Source: Phaeoceros laevis (Eukaryota; Anthocerotophyta; Anthocerotopsida; Notothyladales). Taken from it: DNA of 64,000 bases. The stretch is taken from the NCBI GenBank assembly GCA_049999765.1, contig JBNGIQ010008438.1:82570-146569 (forward strand). The letters run 5' to 3'. Numbering within the stretch: position 1 is the stretch's first letter; every line of letters starts with the position of its first letter. The notes under the pieces are model-generated. The model saw only the letters and a list, made by a program, of their open reading frames with translations, had not been told where the DNA came from and made no database searches. A program made the position numbers and the translations under genes. Positions 21,001 to 31,000 of this stretch are shown here, one piece after another.

Positions 21001-21903
21001 CATGCAGAGATTGAGGAACGAGGGTTGCAAGCTGATGGGGTTGTAGGCCCAGCACTAGTAAATATGTATGCAAAGTGTGGGAGCATGTCCAGTTCACAGC
21101 GGGTGTTTGATTCACTGTCTAACAGAGGTGTTGAAGTTTGGGGTGCTCTAGTTAGTGGATATGCTTCCCACGGAGATAGTCAGGTTGTGTTTGACTTGCT
21201 AGACAGGATGAAATTGGAGGGCGTACACCCAAATGAAATCACCTTTCTTAGTGTGCTGACAGTGTGCAGTCATGGGGGTCTAGTGGACAAAGGCCGAGAA
21301 TACTTTGAGGCGATGAGGACAGATTATGGCATCACTGCAACGGTGGAGCACTTCAGATGCATGGTGGATCTTCTGGGGCGTGCAGGTCATCTGCACGAGG
21401 CGCTACATATGGTTAAGACCATGCCTTTCCCACCTAATGAGGTTGTATGGCATACCCTATTAGGCGCTTGCCGGAAGTGGAAGAACGTGAAGATTGCGGA
21501 ACAGGCTTTCAAGGGTGCCGTTACTGTGGACGAAAGAGATGCTGCATCTTATGTGTTGATGTCAAGCATTTACTCAAGTGTTCGGATGTTCAAGGCAGCA
21601 AAGGAGATGCAAACAAGAAGAAAGAAATTGGGGGCGTGGAAGAAGCCAGGCCAGAGCCAGTGGACTGACATGGATGGAGTGGCACACAGGTTTCTTGTTA
21701 GGGACAGGAAGCATCCCGGGAGCAAAGATATCTATGCAAGGCTGGAACAGCTAGTGCCCAAAATGAAAGATGGACATGTGCCCCCACTGCAGTCGTCGGT
21801 TCTTGTCGTACGTACTGATGAGAAGGAAGTTGAGCTGTTTGGGCACGGTGAGAACGTGGCTGCTGCAAATGGCCTGAATAAACAGGTGAATCCACAACCA
21901 TAG
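18058..21903 (+). CDS. PPR-4: PPR protein with broken N-terminus and broken DYW
   Basis: The main frame has 1281 residues from the ATG at 18058, but its first 20-odd codons are in a shifted frame relative to the family. The ancestral start is at 17907 (MAAGLDITMTGGTLSTFLPP). One base is missing near 18100 (in the Glu-Glu pair before LQEVLW) and another near 18135 (in KQFF), so that start does not reach the main frame. After the second shift the PDF-like block is recognisable (SDTTQWWDNRWTKPSPQHPDF). About nine P-L-S triplets follow, then P2-L2-S2, E1, E2 and the PG box (KKPGQSQW). The frame runs into DYW (HGENVAAANGLNKQ) and stops at 21901 after a one-base loss. The HSE box is already altered to HGE. 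Likely a gene in decay, although the PPR array is fully open. Confidence 0.8.
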   Translation: MQKLVHPVDRKQHLQRAAGGLMETIFSDTTQWWDNRWTKPSPQHPDFQHKESKVALLSNNPHKPAWVDSRLATFDTGLKTTPVSGTTKIRRDGHEDYLEARLCRKLCVDGQISAAVDALERLVQRGCFVPNNLFYRALKRCIEEKDLALGRRIHTLSGRSGYEGNAFLATHLIGLYASHGRLEEAMRVFTKVSTPDAYNWATIIFAYARHGEAAEAAEAIHLYRQMCESNTVQPDNRIYAAVLKACARAGDLVAGKEVHAHILARPGMADIFVQTGLVNMYAKCGSLIDARSVLEKLPERNIVAYNALLSGYVQYGMGREALSLHRSLHQDDLYRPTSITYLCLLQACAIVGVRALDEGKQLHAHIEERGLQQDVVLRGSLVNMYAKCGSLEDARIMFDKLSERDVVIWTAMIAGYAQQGRGHEALSLYRSMQQECLTPPDSVTYVCLLQACASVGVQALHEGKKLHAQIKKRGLQEDVVLSGSLVNMYAKCGSLDDARILFDTLPDKDIVKWTAMIAGYAKHGMGREALCLYRGMQHEGLAPPDSVTYVCLLQACASVGVGALNDGKQLHAQIKDRGLQGDVVVGGSLVNMYAKCANLEDARRVFEKLPERNIVACNAMLAGYAQQGMGQEALSLYRRMQLQDLNAPNRVTYVCLLQACASVGLGALHEGKQLHAQIKLKGLHEGVLGVSLVNMYAKCGSLEDAQALFIKLPERNVVAWNALIAGYVQQGMGHEALTLYKSMQQEALTLPDCVTYGCLLQACASVGIGALYKGKQLHTHITQEGLQNEGGLGVSLVNMYVKCGSLDDARRVFDNLPERTVLSWNAMISGYTQQGMGQDALGLYSSMQHEGLTPDSVTYVCLLQACASVGVGALDVGKQLDAEINEQKLQEDVVLGGSLVNMYAKCGCLGNARIVFDTLSDRDVVTWTAMIAGYAQQGMGQEALSLYSSMKQEGLSPNSVTYVCLLQACSAVPALPLGEQLHAEIEERGLQADGVVGPALVNMYAKCGSMSSSQRVFDSLSNRGVEVWGALVSGYASHGDSQVVFDLLDRMKLEGVHPNEITFLSVLTVCSHGGLVDKGREYFEAMRTDYGITATVEHFRCMVDLLGRAGHLHEALHMVKTMPFPPNEVVWHTLLGACRKWKNVKIAEQAFKGAVTVDERDAASYVLMSSIYSSVRMFKAAKEMQTRRKKLGAWKKPGQSQWTDMDGVAHRFLVRDRKHPGSKDIYARLEQLVPKMKDGHVPPLQSSVLVVRTDEKEVELFGHGENVAAANGLNKQVNPQP

Positions 21904-22041
21904 GAATCGTGAAAACTGTGCGGTTATGGGACGATTGTCACACAGCAACAGCTTACATGTGAGAATCAGAAACCGCACTCAGTATATCTGTAGGGATGCA
22001 CTACAACGAGGGAAATGTTCGTATGGGGACTATTAGCTGGT
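21904..22041 (+). pseudogene. DYW remnant of PPR-4
   Basis: The rest of the DYW domain is readable only with frame changes. ATCGTGAAAA...CTGTGCGG, GATTGTCACACAGCAACAGCTTAC and TGTAGGGATGC match the intact paralogs, and TATGGGGACTATTAGCTGG marks the end. A stop interrupts the ISKVEN segment. Confidence 0.75.
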
Positions 22042-22168
22042 AAGGGCTGGACAAATGGAGCTGCAGTTGTACTAGATGCAATCCGGCGTGCAACCACATG
22101 ATCATCTACAGATTGTGCTCCACTGAAACTAGCCAGTGCTGATCGGCAGTGGTACACGATTACCAGCG

Positions 22169-22257
22169 GTAAGTATTGATAATGTTGAGATGTTGCTTGT
22201 GCCGTCCTCTCATGGACTATCTGCGTTTGAAGGACTTTCTAATGGCCTCTGTGGCAG
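22169..22257 (+). other. Predicted 3' untranslated intron of PPR-4
   Basis: Donor CAGCG|GTAAGT and acceptor CTGTGGCAG|TTGCC bound 89 bases. The donor fits the plant consensus well. Confidence 0.55.
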
Positions 22258-23070
22258 TTGCCGCAGCTGGTAAAAAGGAGCATGCATCTTTACTGCACAG
22301 ACCAACAACTCCAAGAAGGCAACCACAAACAGGGGAGTCAGATGCTGCTAAAGTGGCGTGGCTTAAGGGCCCAAAACCTGGTCTGAGGTGGTAAGGTATG
22401 ACTCCATTTTTTAGTTACTGTACAGATGTTCATTGTTTGTGGTGGCTACATTTTGAGTTCTGGCTGCACCTCGTGGTGTCCCTTGTGTTTCTCCAGTCGT
22501 GACGGAAGTGCAAGCTCACCTTGGATTTGGAACTCCTAGTCGCGCGTATGTAATCCCTGGATTTTGGTACCCAAGTTGATTTTATGGACATCTACCCTGG
22601 ATTATCGACACGGACGACCTTGCAACTCTTTTCATCTATGGACCACATGCGAAATGGTAGGGCACCCATGGCCACAAAGCCATACAGAACTCTCGAAGTA
22701 CAGTACAGCCTGAACGTAAATCACATCCAACGAGTCCGTCGAGTCCAACCCATTGATTTGCAGCCTGGCACCTCAGTGCATCAGTTTGCGTAGTTTGTGG
22801 TTCTTCGGCTAGAGCTCTCTACCCTCATCAGTTTGTGTGCCGTCACAAATTTATGACGAGAGTGTGAACAGGCCTCATAGGCTGAGGAATAGGGCAGCTG
22901 AGTCTGGACCTGATGCAGGTCGAGCCCTGACCTGATGAAGGGAGAGGGCCAGACCCACCTAGCAGATCCAAGCAAGACTCGCAAATACTCTATAGAGCTG
23001 CTGCAGCTAACTCAGTTCCTTCCGCAAGAACTTTTTCAACAGGTGTGTGCCAGAATATGACATCAGCCAT

Positions 23071-23110
23071 TCTGGGCACCCAATGACTCCTGTCCAAAGC
23101 CGAGAAAGCA
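23071..23110 (+). promoter_or_regulatory. Shared upstream element of PPR-5
   Basis: CTGGGCACCCAATGACTCCTG, then TCCAAAGCCGAGAAAGC, about 150 bases before the ancestral ATG at 23262. Confidence 0.45.
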
Positions 23111-23503
23111 AAATGTTATGAAAGGGCTCTAACCGAGTGCAGTTTAGGAGCGATCCGAGGTGGGTGAAGCCTGCCATGAGGAAAGGAAATTATTTATGAC
23201 TGTGATTTGGGTAATGCCACACTTCCAGGCCGGAAAGGCAGACTGAGCGACCTAGCTCTTGATGATGGCCCATGGAACAGATTTCAAGCTGGCTGGCGAG
23301 GCAGTCGGTACTTGTTCGCGACCAAGCCCCGCGTTGAAGCGGCGGATGCAAGGACTCGTAGTTAAATTTGGTGGATTTCAGGCGTGGTTTGCAAAACCTT
23401 TTGCAGGCCGGTGTGCAGCAAGCAATGCCTCGAGAGGATCTGCAGCAGGTCAGGCTGAAACGACTCTTCAGATACCACACAGTAGTGGGACAAGGGACGG
23501 AGA

Positions 23504-26500
23504 ATGCCGGGGAGTCCCGAAGTTGCGCTTTCGCCAACCAATCTGCACAATCCTGCATGGGTGGGCTCGAAGCAAGCCAATTTTGACGCTCGGACACTTG
23601 CCGAGTCTGGATCTGCGAAAAGTCATGGGCCTTGTGCAGAGATGGAGGGCCATTTGGAGGTCGGAATGTGCTCGAAATTATGCGCGGATGGACGGATTTC
23701 TGACGCTGTGGATGCATTGGACCGAATGCTGCAAAGAGGATGCCATGTACCCAACAATATCTTCTATCGTGTCCTTAAGAGGTGCATCCAGGATAAAGAT
23801 CTGGTTTTGGGTTCACGCATCCATGCTCTCACCATCAAAAGTGGGTATGAAGGAGACGCATTCTTAGCCACCCACCTCATCGGTCTGTACGCTTCCCATG
23901 GGAGGTTGGAAGATGCAAATCGAGTGTTTACCAATGTCTCTACACCGGACGCCTATAACTGGGCTACCATCATCTTCGCCTATGCTAGACATGGAGAGCC
24001 AACCAAGGCTGCAGAGGCTATACGCCTGTATCGACAAATGCGTGAGTCAACTACCCTTCAACCCGACGACCGTATATATTCAGCAGTCCTGAAAGCTTGT
24101 GCCGCTGCGAGAGATTTAATTGCCGGAAAGGAGGTCCATGCCCATATTCTTGCGCGTTCAGGGAAGCCGGATAGATTTGTTCAAGCTGGGCTGGTTAATA
24201 TGTATGCCAAGTGTGGTAGCTTGGAGGATGCTCGCAACGTGTATGACAAGCTTGCAGAGAGAAATATTGTAGCTTGTAATGCGCTGCTCTCAGGGTATGC
24301 CCAGCAAGGGATGGGTCAGGAGGCCCTTAGACTTTACAGGAGCATCCAACAGGAGGGCCTCACTGCTGCCAGTTCTGTTACATATGTATGTCTGCTGCAG
24401 GCATGTGCCAGTGTAGGCGTAGGAGCTCTAGATCAGGGAAAGCAGCTGCATGTAGAGATCAAAGAACGTAGGCTAGAAGAGGATGTGGTTCTTACCGGCA
24501 GCTTGGTTAACATGTATGCAAAGTGTGGTAGTTTAGACGATGCTCGGATCTTGTTCAACAAGCTTTCAGACAGAGATGTTGTAACATGGACTGCAATGAT
24601 TGCAGGCTATGCCCAGCAGGGGATGGGTCAGGAAGCCCTAAGTCTTTACAGGCGTATGCAACAAGAAGGCTTGACTCCTCCTGATCCTGTTACGTTTCTG
24701 TGCCTCCTGAAAGCATGTGCTAGTGTAGGTGTAGGAGCTCTTGATGAGGGGAAACGGCTGCATGCACAGATAAAAGAACGAGGACTGCAAGAGGATGCGG
24801 TTCTAGGCGGCAGCTTGCTTAACATGTATGCAAAGTGTGGTAGCCTAGAGGAGGCTCGCGTAGTGTTCAACAAACTTTCAGACAGGGATGTTGTGAAATG
24901 GACCGCAATGATTGCGGGGTATGCCCAGCAGGGGTTGGGTCGGGAAGCCCTTATTCTTTACAGAAGTATGCAGCAGGAAGGCCTCACTCCTCCTGATTCT
25001 GTTACATATGTATGCCTGTTGCAGGCATGTGCCAGTGTAGGTGTAGAAGCTCTTCACGAGGGAAAGCAGCTGCATGTACAGATCAAAGGACGAGGACTGC
25101 AAGAGGATGTGATTCTAGGCGGTAGCTTGGTTAATATGTATGCAAAGTGTGGTAGCTTACGAGATGCTCGACGCGCGTTTGACAAACTTCCAGAGAAAAA
25201 TATTGTAGCATGTAATGCAATGTTTGCCGGGTATTCTCAGCAGGGGATGGGTTCGGAAGCCCTTAGTCTTTACAGGAGTATGCAACAGGGAGGCCTCATT
25301 CATCCCAATTCTGTTACATATGTCTGCCTGCTGCAGGCATGTGCCAGTGTAGGTATAGGAGGTCTGTGCGAAGGAAAGCAGCTACATATGCAGATCAAGG
25401 AGCAGGCACTGCAAGAGGACAGTGTTGTGGGAGTCAGCTTGGTTAACATGTATGCAAAGTGCGGTAGCTTGCAGGATGCTCGCACATTGTTTGACAAACT
25501 GCCGGAGAGGAATGTTGTAGCATGGAATGCGATGATGGCTGGTTACGCTCATCAGGGGATAGGTCAGGAAGCCCTTTGCCTTTATAAGTGTATGCAACGA
25601 GAAGGCCTCACTCCTCCTGATGCTGTTACATATGTATGCCTGCTTCAGGCATGTGCCAGTTTAGGTGTAGGAGCTCTCGACGAGGGCAAGCAGCTGCATG
25701 CACAAATCAAAGAACTAGGACTGCAAGAGGACAGGGTTCTGGCAGTCAGCTTGGTTAACATGTATGCAAAGTGCGGCAGCTTAGAGGATGCTCGCAGACT
25801 GTTCGATAAACTTTCAGAGAGAAGTGTTGTAACATGGAATGCGATAATTGCGGGGTATGTCCAGCAGGGGATGTGTCAGGAAGCCATTCGTCTTTACAGC
25901 AGTATGCAGAAAAGCCTCACTCCTCCAGATTGTGTTACATATGTATGGTTGCTGCAGGTATGTGCAGCTTTAGCAGCTCTGCCCCTGGGGAAGCAGCTCC
26001 ATGCAGAAATGACGGAACAAGGAATCCAGGCTGATGGCATTGTGGGAGCAGCACTGGTAAATATGTATGCAAAGTGTGGGAGCATGTATGAGTCACAGCG
26101 GGTGTTTGATTCACTGCCGGAAAGAAGCATGGAGGCTTGGGGTGCATTAATTAGTGGATATGCCTACCAAGGAGATAGTCAGGTTGTGTTTGACTTGCTT
26201 GACAGGATGAGATTGGAGGGTATACACCCAAATGACATCATGTTCCTCAGTGTGCTGACAGTGTGCAGTCATGTGGGTCTAGTGGAAAAGGGCCGAGAGT
26301 ACTTCAGAGCGATGAACACAGACTATGGCATTACTGCAACCATGGAGCACTTTATTTGCATGGTGGATCTTCTTGGGCGTGCCGGTCATCTGGACGAAGC
26401 GCTACAGATGGCCAAGACCATGCCTTTCCCATCTAAAGATGTATGGTATACTCTTTTAGGTGCCTGTCGAAAGTGGAATAACGTGGAGATTGGGCAGCAG

Positions 26501-26836
26501 GCTTTCATTTCTGCAGTCAACGTGGATGAAAAAGATGGTGCATCTTATGCGTTAATGTCCAACATTTATGCAAGTGCTGGGATGTGGGATGCGGCAAACG
26601 AGATGCAAGCAAGGAGAAAGAATGTGGGGGCATGGAAGGAGCCAGGCCAGAGCTGGTGGACTGACGTGGATGGGGTGGTGCATACGTTTTTTGTTGGGGA
26701 CAAGAATCATCCCCAGCGTGAAGGTATCTATGCAAGGCTGGAACAGCTGGTCCCCAAAATAAAGGAAGGGAATGTGCCCAACCTGCAGTCGTCGTTGGTA
26801 TTGACCATGGGAAGGAAGCTGAGTTGGGTGGGCTAG
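23504..26836 (+). CDS. PPR-5: PPR protein with destroyed PDF block and no DYW
   Basis: The open frame gives 1110 residues from the ATG at 23504. The ancestral start at 23262 (MAHGTDFKLAGEAVGT) is cut off by frame changes between about 23380 and 23470. In the final frame a TAG at 23483-23485 replaces the first Trp codon of the PDF block's WW pair, and the PDF core is deleted. The remainder is well kept: an RNA-reading array of about eight P-L-S triplets, P2-L2-S2, E1, E2 and a PG box (KEPGQSWW). It ends SSLVLTMGRKLSWVG, where a shift just before the HSE box removes the whole DYW. Unlike PPR-3, 4, 7, 9 and 11, no DYW remnant is readable past about 26855. A product would start inside the gene and lack both the targeting sequence and the deaminase, so decay is likely. 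Confidence 0.75.
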   Translation: MPGSPEVALSPTNLHNPAWVGSKQANFDARTLAESGSAKSHGPCAEMEGHLEVGMCSKLCADGRISDAVDALDRMLQRGCHVPNNIFYRVLKRCIQDKDLVLGSRIHALTIKSGYEGDAFLATHLIGLYASHGRLEDANRVFTNVSTPDAYNWATIIFAYARHGEPTKAAEAIRLYRQMRESTTLQPDDRIYSAVLKACAAARDLIAGKEVHAHILARSGKPDRFVQAGLVNMYAKCGSLEDARNVYDKLAERNIVACNALLSGYAQQGMGQEALRLYRSIQQEGLTAASSVTYVCLLQACASVGVGALDQGKQLHVEIKERRLEEDVVLTGSLVNMYAKCGSLDDARILFNKLSDRDVVTWTAMIAGYAQQGMGQEALSLYRRMQQEGLTPPDPVTFLCLLKACASVGVGALDEGKRLHAQIKERGLQEDAVLGGSLLNMYAKCGSLEEARVVFNKLSDRDVVKWTAMIAGYAQQGLGREALILYRSMQQEGLTPPDSVTYVCLLQACASVGVEALHEGKQLHVQIKGRGLQEDVILGGSLVNMYAKCGSLRDARRAFDKLPEKNIVACNAMFAGYSQQGMGSEALSLYRSMQQGGLIHPNSVTYVCLLQACASVGIGGLCEGKQLHMQIKEQALQEDSVVGVSLVNMYAKCGSLQDARTLFDKLPERNVVAWNAMMAGYAHQGIGQEALCLYKCMQREGLTPPDAVTYVCLLQACASLGVGALDEGKQLHAQIKELGLQEDRVLAVSLVNMYAKCGSLEDARRLFDKLSERSVVTWNAIIAGYVQQGMCQEAIRLYSSMQKSLTPPDCVTYVWLLQVCAALAALPLGKQLHAEMTEQGIQADGIVGAALVNMYAKCGSMYESQRVFDSLPERSMEAWGALISGYAYQGDSQVVFDLLDRMRLEGIHPNDIMFLSVLTVCSHVGLVEKGREYFRAMNTDYGITATMEHFICMVDLLGRAGHLDEALQMAKTMPFPSKDVWYTLLGACRKWNNVEIGQQAFISAVNVDEKDGASYALMSNIYASAGMWDAANEMQARRKNVGAWKEPGQSWWTDVDGVVHTFFVGDKNHPQREGIYARLEQLVPKIKEGNVPNLQSSLVLTMGRKLSWVG

Positions 26837-28061
26837 CGAGAATTTAAGCTATGGCCTAGAGCTCAACCTCGCATCTAGTTCAAACTCTAACTAAGCCGTG
26901 AACATATTTCACCCTGATATTCACCCTGTCAGGTGCTTAGTTTTGACACATAGCCATAGCTGTCACTACACTGCAGAAAAGCCATGTCTTAAAGCGCCTT
27001 TCCCTGTCAACTGTACGCCAGAAACGTCGACAGCCCCAACTTCGTGATGGCCCCACCCTTCCAAGAGATGAACCACACCACCTGCATGACAGGCGTGCAC
27101 CACTCCTCGGGGCATCATAAACTGCACACACCAAGCCAGCAATAGTCGAGAACATGTATATCCGACGACAATCCATATCTCACTTCACAAGAGCTAAGCC
27201 CCCTTTACTTCATCATGCAGTCGCATGGCAGCAGGTTTGCCATAGGTGGCATAGGATGCAGTCTACGAATTGGTGAAAGTTCCACTTGGAGCCTAATCCT
27301 AAACCATAGTATGAAAACATGAACTATGGTGACTGCATATTGTCGTTGATGTCGTGGCAGAGGCATCATGGGCACACGCTAGTCATACATCTTTGACACA
27401 ACTGAAAACAGCTGAAAAGTCCTTTCTGTCGATTATCCAGGAAGACGTAGAAAATAATTGCTTTGGGTACCAAGAATCCAGAGATTACGTACGCGCAGCT
27501 TCGCTTCGCCATCGGGCTGCAGAAACAGTCCATTGTTACCTTGGCTTCTAATGTTGCTGCTTCACTACCCACGATCCCGGCATTACATTAAAGAACGCAC
27601 TCCAGAAGAACAAGGCACGACGACCTGCAGCCAGAATTCAAAACCTTACACCTGTTCTTCACCACTACGTACGTTGACATCTGCAAGAAGAGGGAAAACG
27701 TACCTTATAGACACTGGTTTTGGGCCCTACAGCCAAGCCATATTTGCAACATGTAAACTCCCTCTATTTGTCCCTCCAGTGGTTCGCTACTTCAACGTGA
27801 AGTTGTTGCTCTACACTGTAACGACGCATGGTGCATTGTACCAGCCGTGGCAACTGCTCAAAGCAAGATAGAGACAATTAGAATTACATTGGATTCACAT
27901 ATACAAAGCAGCATCCCACATCATAAGACATACCATTGGTGATCCACGCTACCGCTCAGCAGTGGGCGGCCTTCCGAAGGATCACTTGAATATCTGGTTA
28001 CGAGCCAGACTGCACGGAGAAGAGCTCCTACCATGAATGCAGCTCGTTTTCCAGCCCTGAC
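26837..28061. other. Convergent spacer between PPR-5 and PPR-6
   Basis: From 26837 to about 27400 I recognise nothing; the family trailer of PPR-5 is missing. From about 27430 to 28061 the sequence is the inverted 3' flank of PPR-6: the conserved TACGTAATC block (inverted near 27475-27495), the intron, and the coding end. Small open frames on both strands have no recognisable domain. Confidence 0.5.
27854..27933 (-). other. Predicted 3' untranslated intron of PPR-6
   Basis: Read on the minus strand: donor CCAATG|GTATGT and acceptor CTTTGAGCAG|TTGCC bound 80 bases. Because it lies downstream of PPR-6 on the minus strand, with no following minus-strand gene, it supports a 3' rather than 5' untranslated position for the whole intron family. 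Confidence 0.55.
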
Positions 28062-31000
28062 CTACCAGTAGTCCCCACACGAACACTTCCCCTCCTTGTA
28101 GATATGGAAACGACTTGCATCCCGGCAGATGATGGTTCGATTCTCTACTTTCGATATGTAAGCTGTTGCCATGTGACAATCCTCACATACCCGCAGATTC
28201 TTCACAATTCGTATGGTTGTCCCCTCAGCTGTCTTATTCAAGGCATATGCGATAGCCAATTTTTCGCTGTGCCCACACAGCTCAGCTTCCTTCTCGTCAT
28301 CAGATAAGTCCAACAACGACGACTCCAGGTGGGGCACATATCCTTCCTTCTTCATTTTTGGTATTAGTTGTTCCAGCCTTGCATAGATACCTTTGCTCTC
28401 AGGATGCTTCTTATCTCCAACAAGAAAGGTATGCACCATTCCACCCATGTCAGTCCACCAGCTCTGGCCTGGCTTCTTCCACGCCCCCAATGTCGTTCTC
28501 CTAGCCTGCATCTCTTTTGCCGCATCCCACATCTGGGCGCTTGCATAAATGTTGGACATCAACACATAAGATGCAGCATCTTTTTCATCCACGCTAACTG
28601 CACCCTTAAAAGCCTGTTGCCCTATCTCCACGTTATTCCACTTCCTACAAGCGCCTAACAGAGTATGCCACACGACATCATTAGGTGGGAAAGGCATGGT
28701 CTTGGCCATCTGCAGCGCTTCCTCCAGATGACCTGCGCGCCCAAGAAGATCCACCATGCATATGAAGTGCTCCATGGTTGCACTAATGCCATAATCTGTT
28801 CTCATCGCCTCAAAGTACTTTCGGCCTTTGTCCACTAAACCAACATGACTGCACACTGTCAGTGCGCTAAGGAACATGACCTCATTTGGCTGTACACCCT
28901 CCAATCTCATCCTGTCAAGCAAGTCAAACACAACCTGACTATCTCCTTGACGAGCATATCCACAAGCTAGTGCACCCCAAGCCTCAACGCTCCTGTCAGG
29001 CATTGAATCAAACACCCGGTGTGCATCATACATGCTCCCACACTTTGCATACATATTTACCAGTGCTGCTCCCACAATGCCATCAATTCCCATTTGGCTT
29101 TCCTCAATCTCCGCATGCAGCTGCTCTCCTAGGGGCAGACCAGCTACAGCTGCACATGCCTGCAGCAGGCATACATACGTAACAGAATTGGGAGTGAAGC
29201 CTTCCTGTTTCATGCTACTGTACAGACTAAGGGCTTCCTGACCCATCCCCTGCTGGGCATACCCTGCAATCATCGCATTCCATGCTACTAGATTCCTCTC
29301 TGGAAGCACATCAAAAAGATTCCGAGCATCCTCTAAGCTACCACACTTTGCATACATGTTGACCAAGCTGACTCCTAGAACTTGCTCCTCCTGTGATCCT
29401 CGTTTCTTAATTTCTGCATGAAGCTGCTTTCCCTCATCAAGAGCTCCTGAACCTACACTGGCACATGCTAGCAGCAGGCATACATATGAAACAGAATCAG
29501 GAGTCAGGCCTTCTTGTTGCATGCTGCTGTAAAGACTAAGGGCATCCTGACCCATAGCGTGCTGGGCATACCCTGCAATCATAGCATTCCATGCTACAAG
29601 ATTTCTCACTGGAAGTTTGTCGAAGATGCTGCGAGCATCGTCCAGGTTACCACACTTTGCATGCATGTTGACCAAGCTGCCACCTATAACCACATCCTTA
29701 TCCAGTCCTCTTTCCTTGATCTGTGCATGCAGCTGCTTACCCTCACGAAGTGCTCCTACACCAATATTGCCACATGCCTGGAGCAGGGAAACATATGTAA
29801 AAGAGTCAGGAGTTACGCCATCCCTTTGCATACTGGTGAAAAGACTGATGGCTTCTTGACCCATCCCCTGCTGGGCATACCCTGCAATCATTGCGTTCCA
29901 TGCTACAATATTCCTCTCTGGAAGTTTGTCGAACAGTGAACGAGCATCCTCCAAGCTCCCACATTTTGCATACATGTTAACCAAGCTGACTCCTAGTACC
30001 CCGTCTTCTTGCAGTCCTTGCTCTTTGACCTGCACATGCACCTGCTGTCCCTCATTGAGAGCTCCAACACCTACACTAGCACATGCCTGCAGCAGGCATA
30101 CATATGTCACAGAATTTGGAGGGGTGAGGCCTTCTTGTTGCATACTCCTGTAAAGACTAAGGGCTTCGACACCCATCCCCTGCTGCGCATAGCCTGCAAT
30201 CATCGCTGTCCATGTTACGACATCCCTATCTGGAAGTTCGTCGAACACAATACGAGCTTCCTCTAAACTACCACACTTTGCATACATGTTTACCAAGCTC
30301 CCTCCTAGAACTGAATCTTCTTTCAGACCTCGTTCTTTTATCCGCACATGCAGCTGCCTTCCCTCACCAAGAGCTCCTACACCTACGCTGGCACACGCCT
30401 GCAGCAGGCAGACGTACGTACCAGAATTAGGAAGTGTCACGCCGTTCTGCTGCATTCTACTATAAAGACTAAGGGCCTCCTGACCCATCCCCTGCTGGGT
30501 ATACCCTGCAATCATCGCATTCCATGCTAAAACATTTCCCTCCGGGAGTATGTCAAACACTGTGCGAGCATCCTTTAAGCTACCGCACTTAGCATACATG
30601 TTAACCAAGCTGCCACCTAGAACTTCGTCCTCCTGCAGTCCTCGTTCTTTGATGTGCCCATGCAGCAGCTGTCCATCATGAAGAGCTCCTCTACCTGCAT
30701 TCGCACATCCCTGCAGCAGGGATATATACGTAACAGAATCAGGAGAAGTCAGACCTTCCTTTTGCATGCTCCTGTAAAGAGCAAGGGCTTCCTGAACCAT
30801 CCCCTGCTGGACATATCCTGCAATCATCGCATTCCATGCTACAGCATCCCTCTCTGGAAGTCTGTCAAACAGTGTCCGAGCATCCCCCAAGCTACCACAC
30901 TTCGCATACATGTTAACCAAGCTAACACCTAGAACCCTGTCATCCTTCAGTCCTCGTTGTTTGATCTGTGTGTGCAGCTGCTTTCCCTCATGAAGGGCTC

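Larger units (their letters stand above)
22042..23261. other. PPR-4 trailer and PPR-5 leader
   Basis: This is family 3' flank with the short intron, the conserved GTATGTAATCCCTGG block near 22550 and a GCGAAATGGTAGGGCA stretch near 22650. The PPR-5 upstream element and leader (GGCCGGAAAGGCAGA) follow. No gene is supported. Confidence 0.55.
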
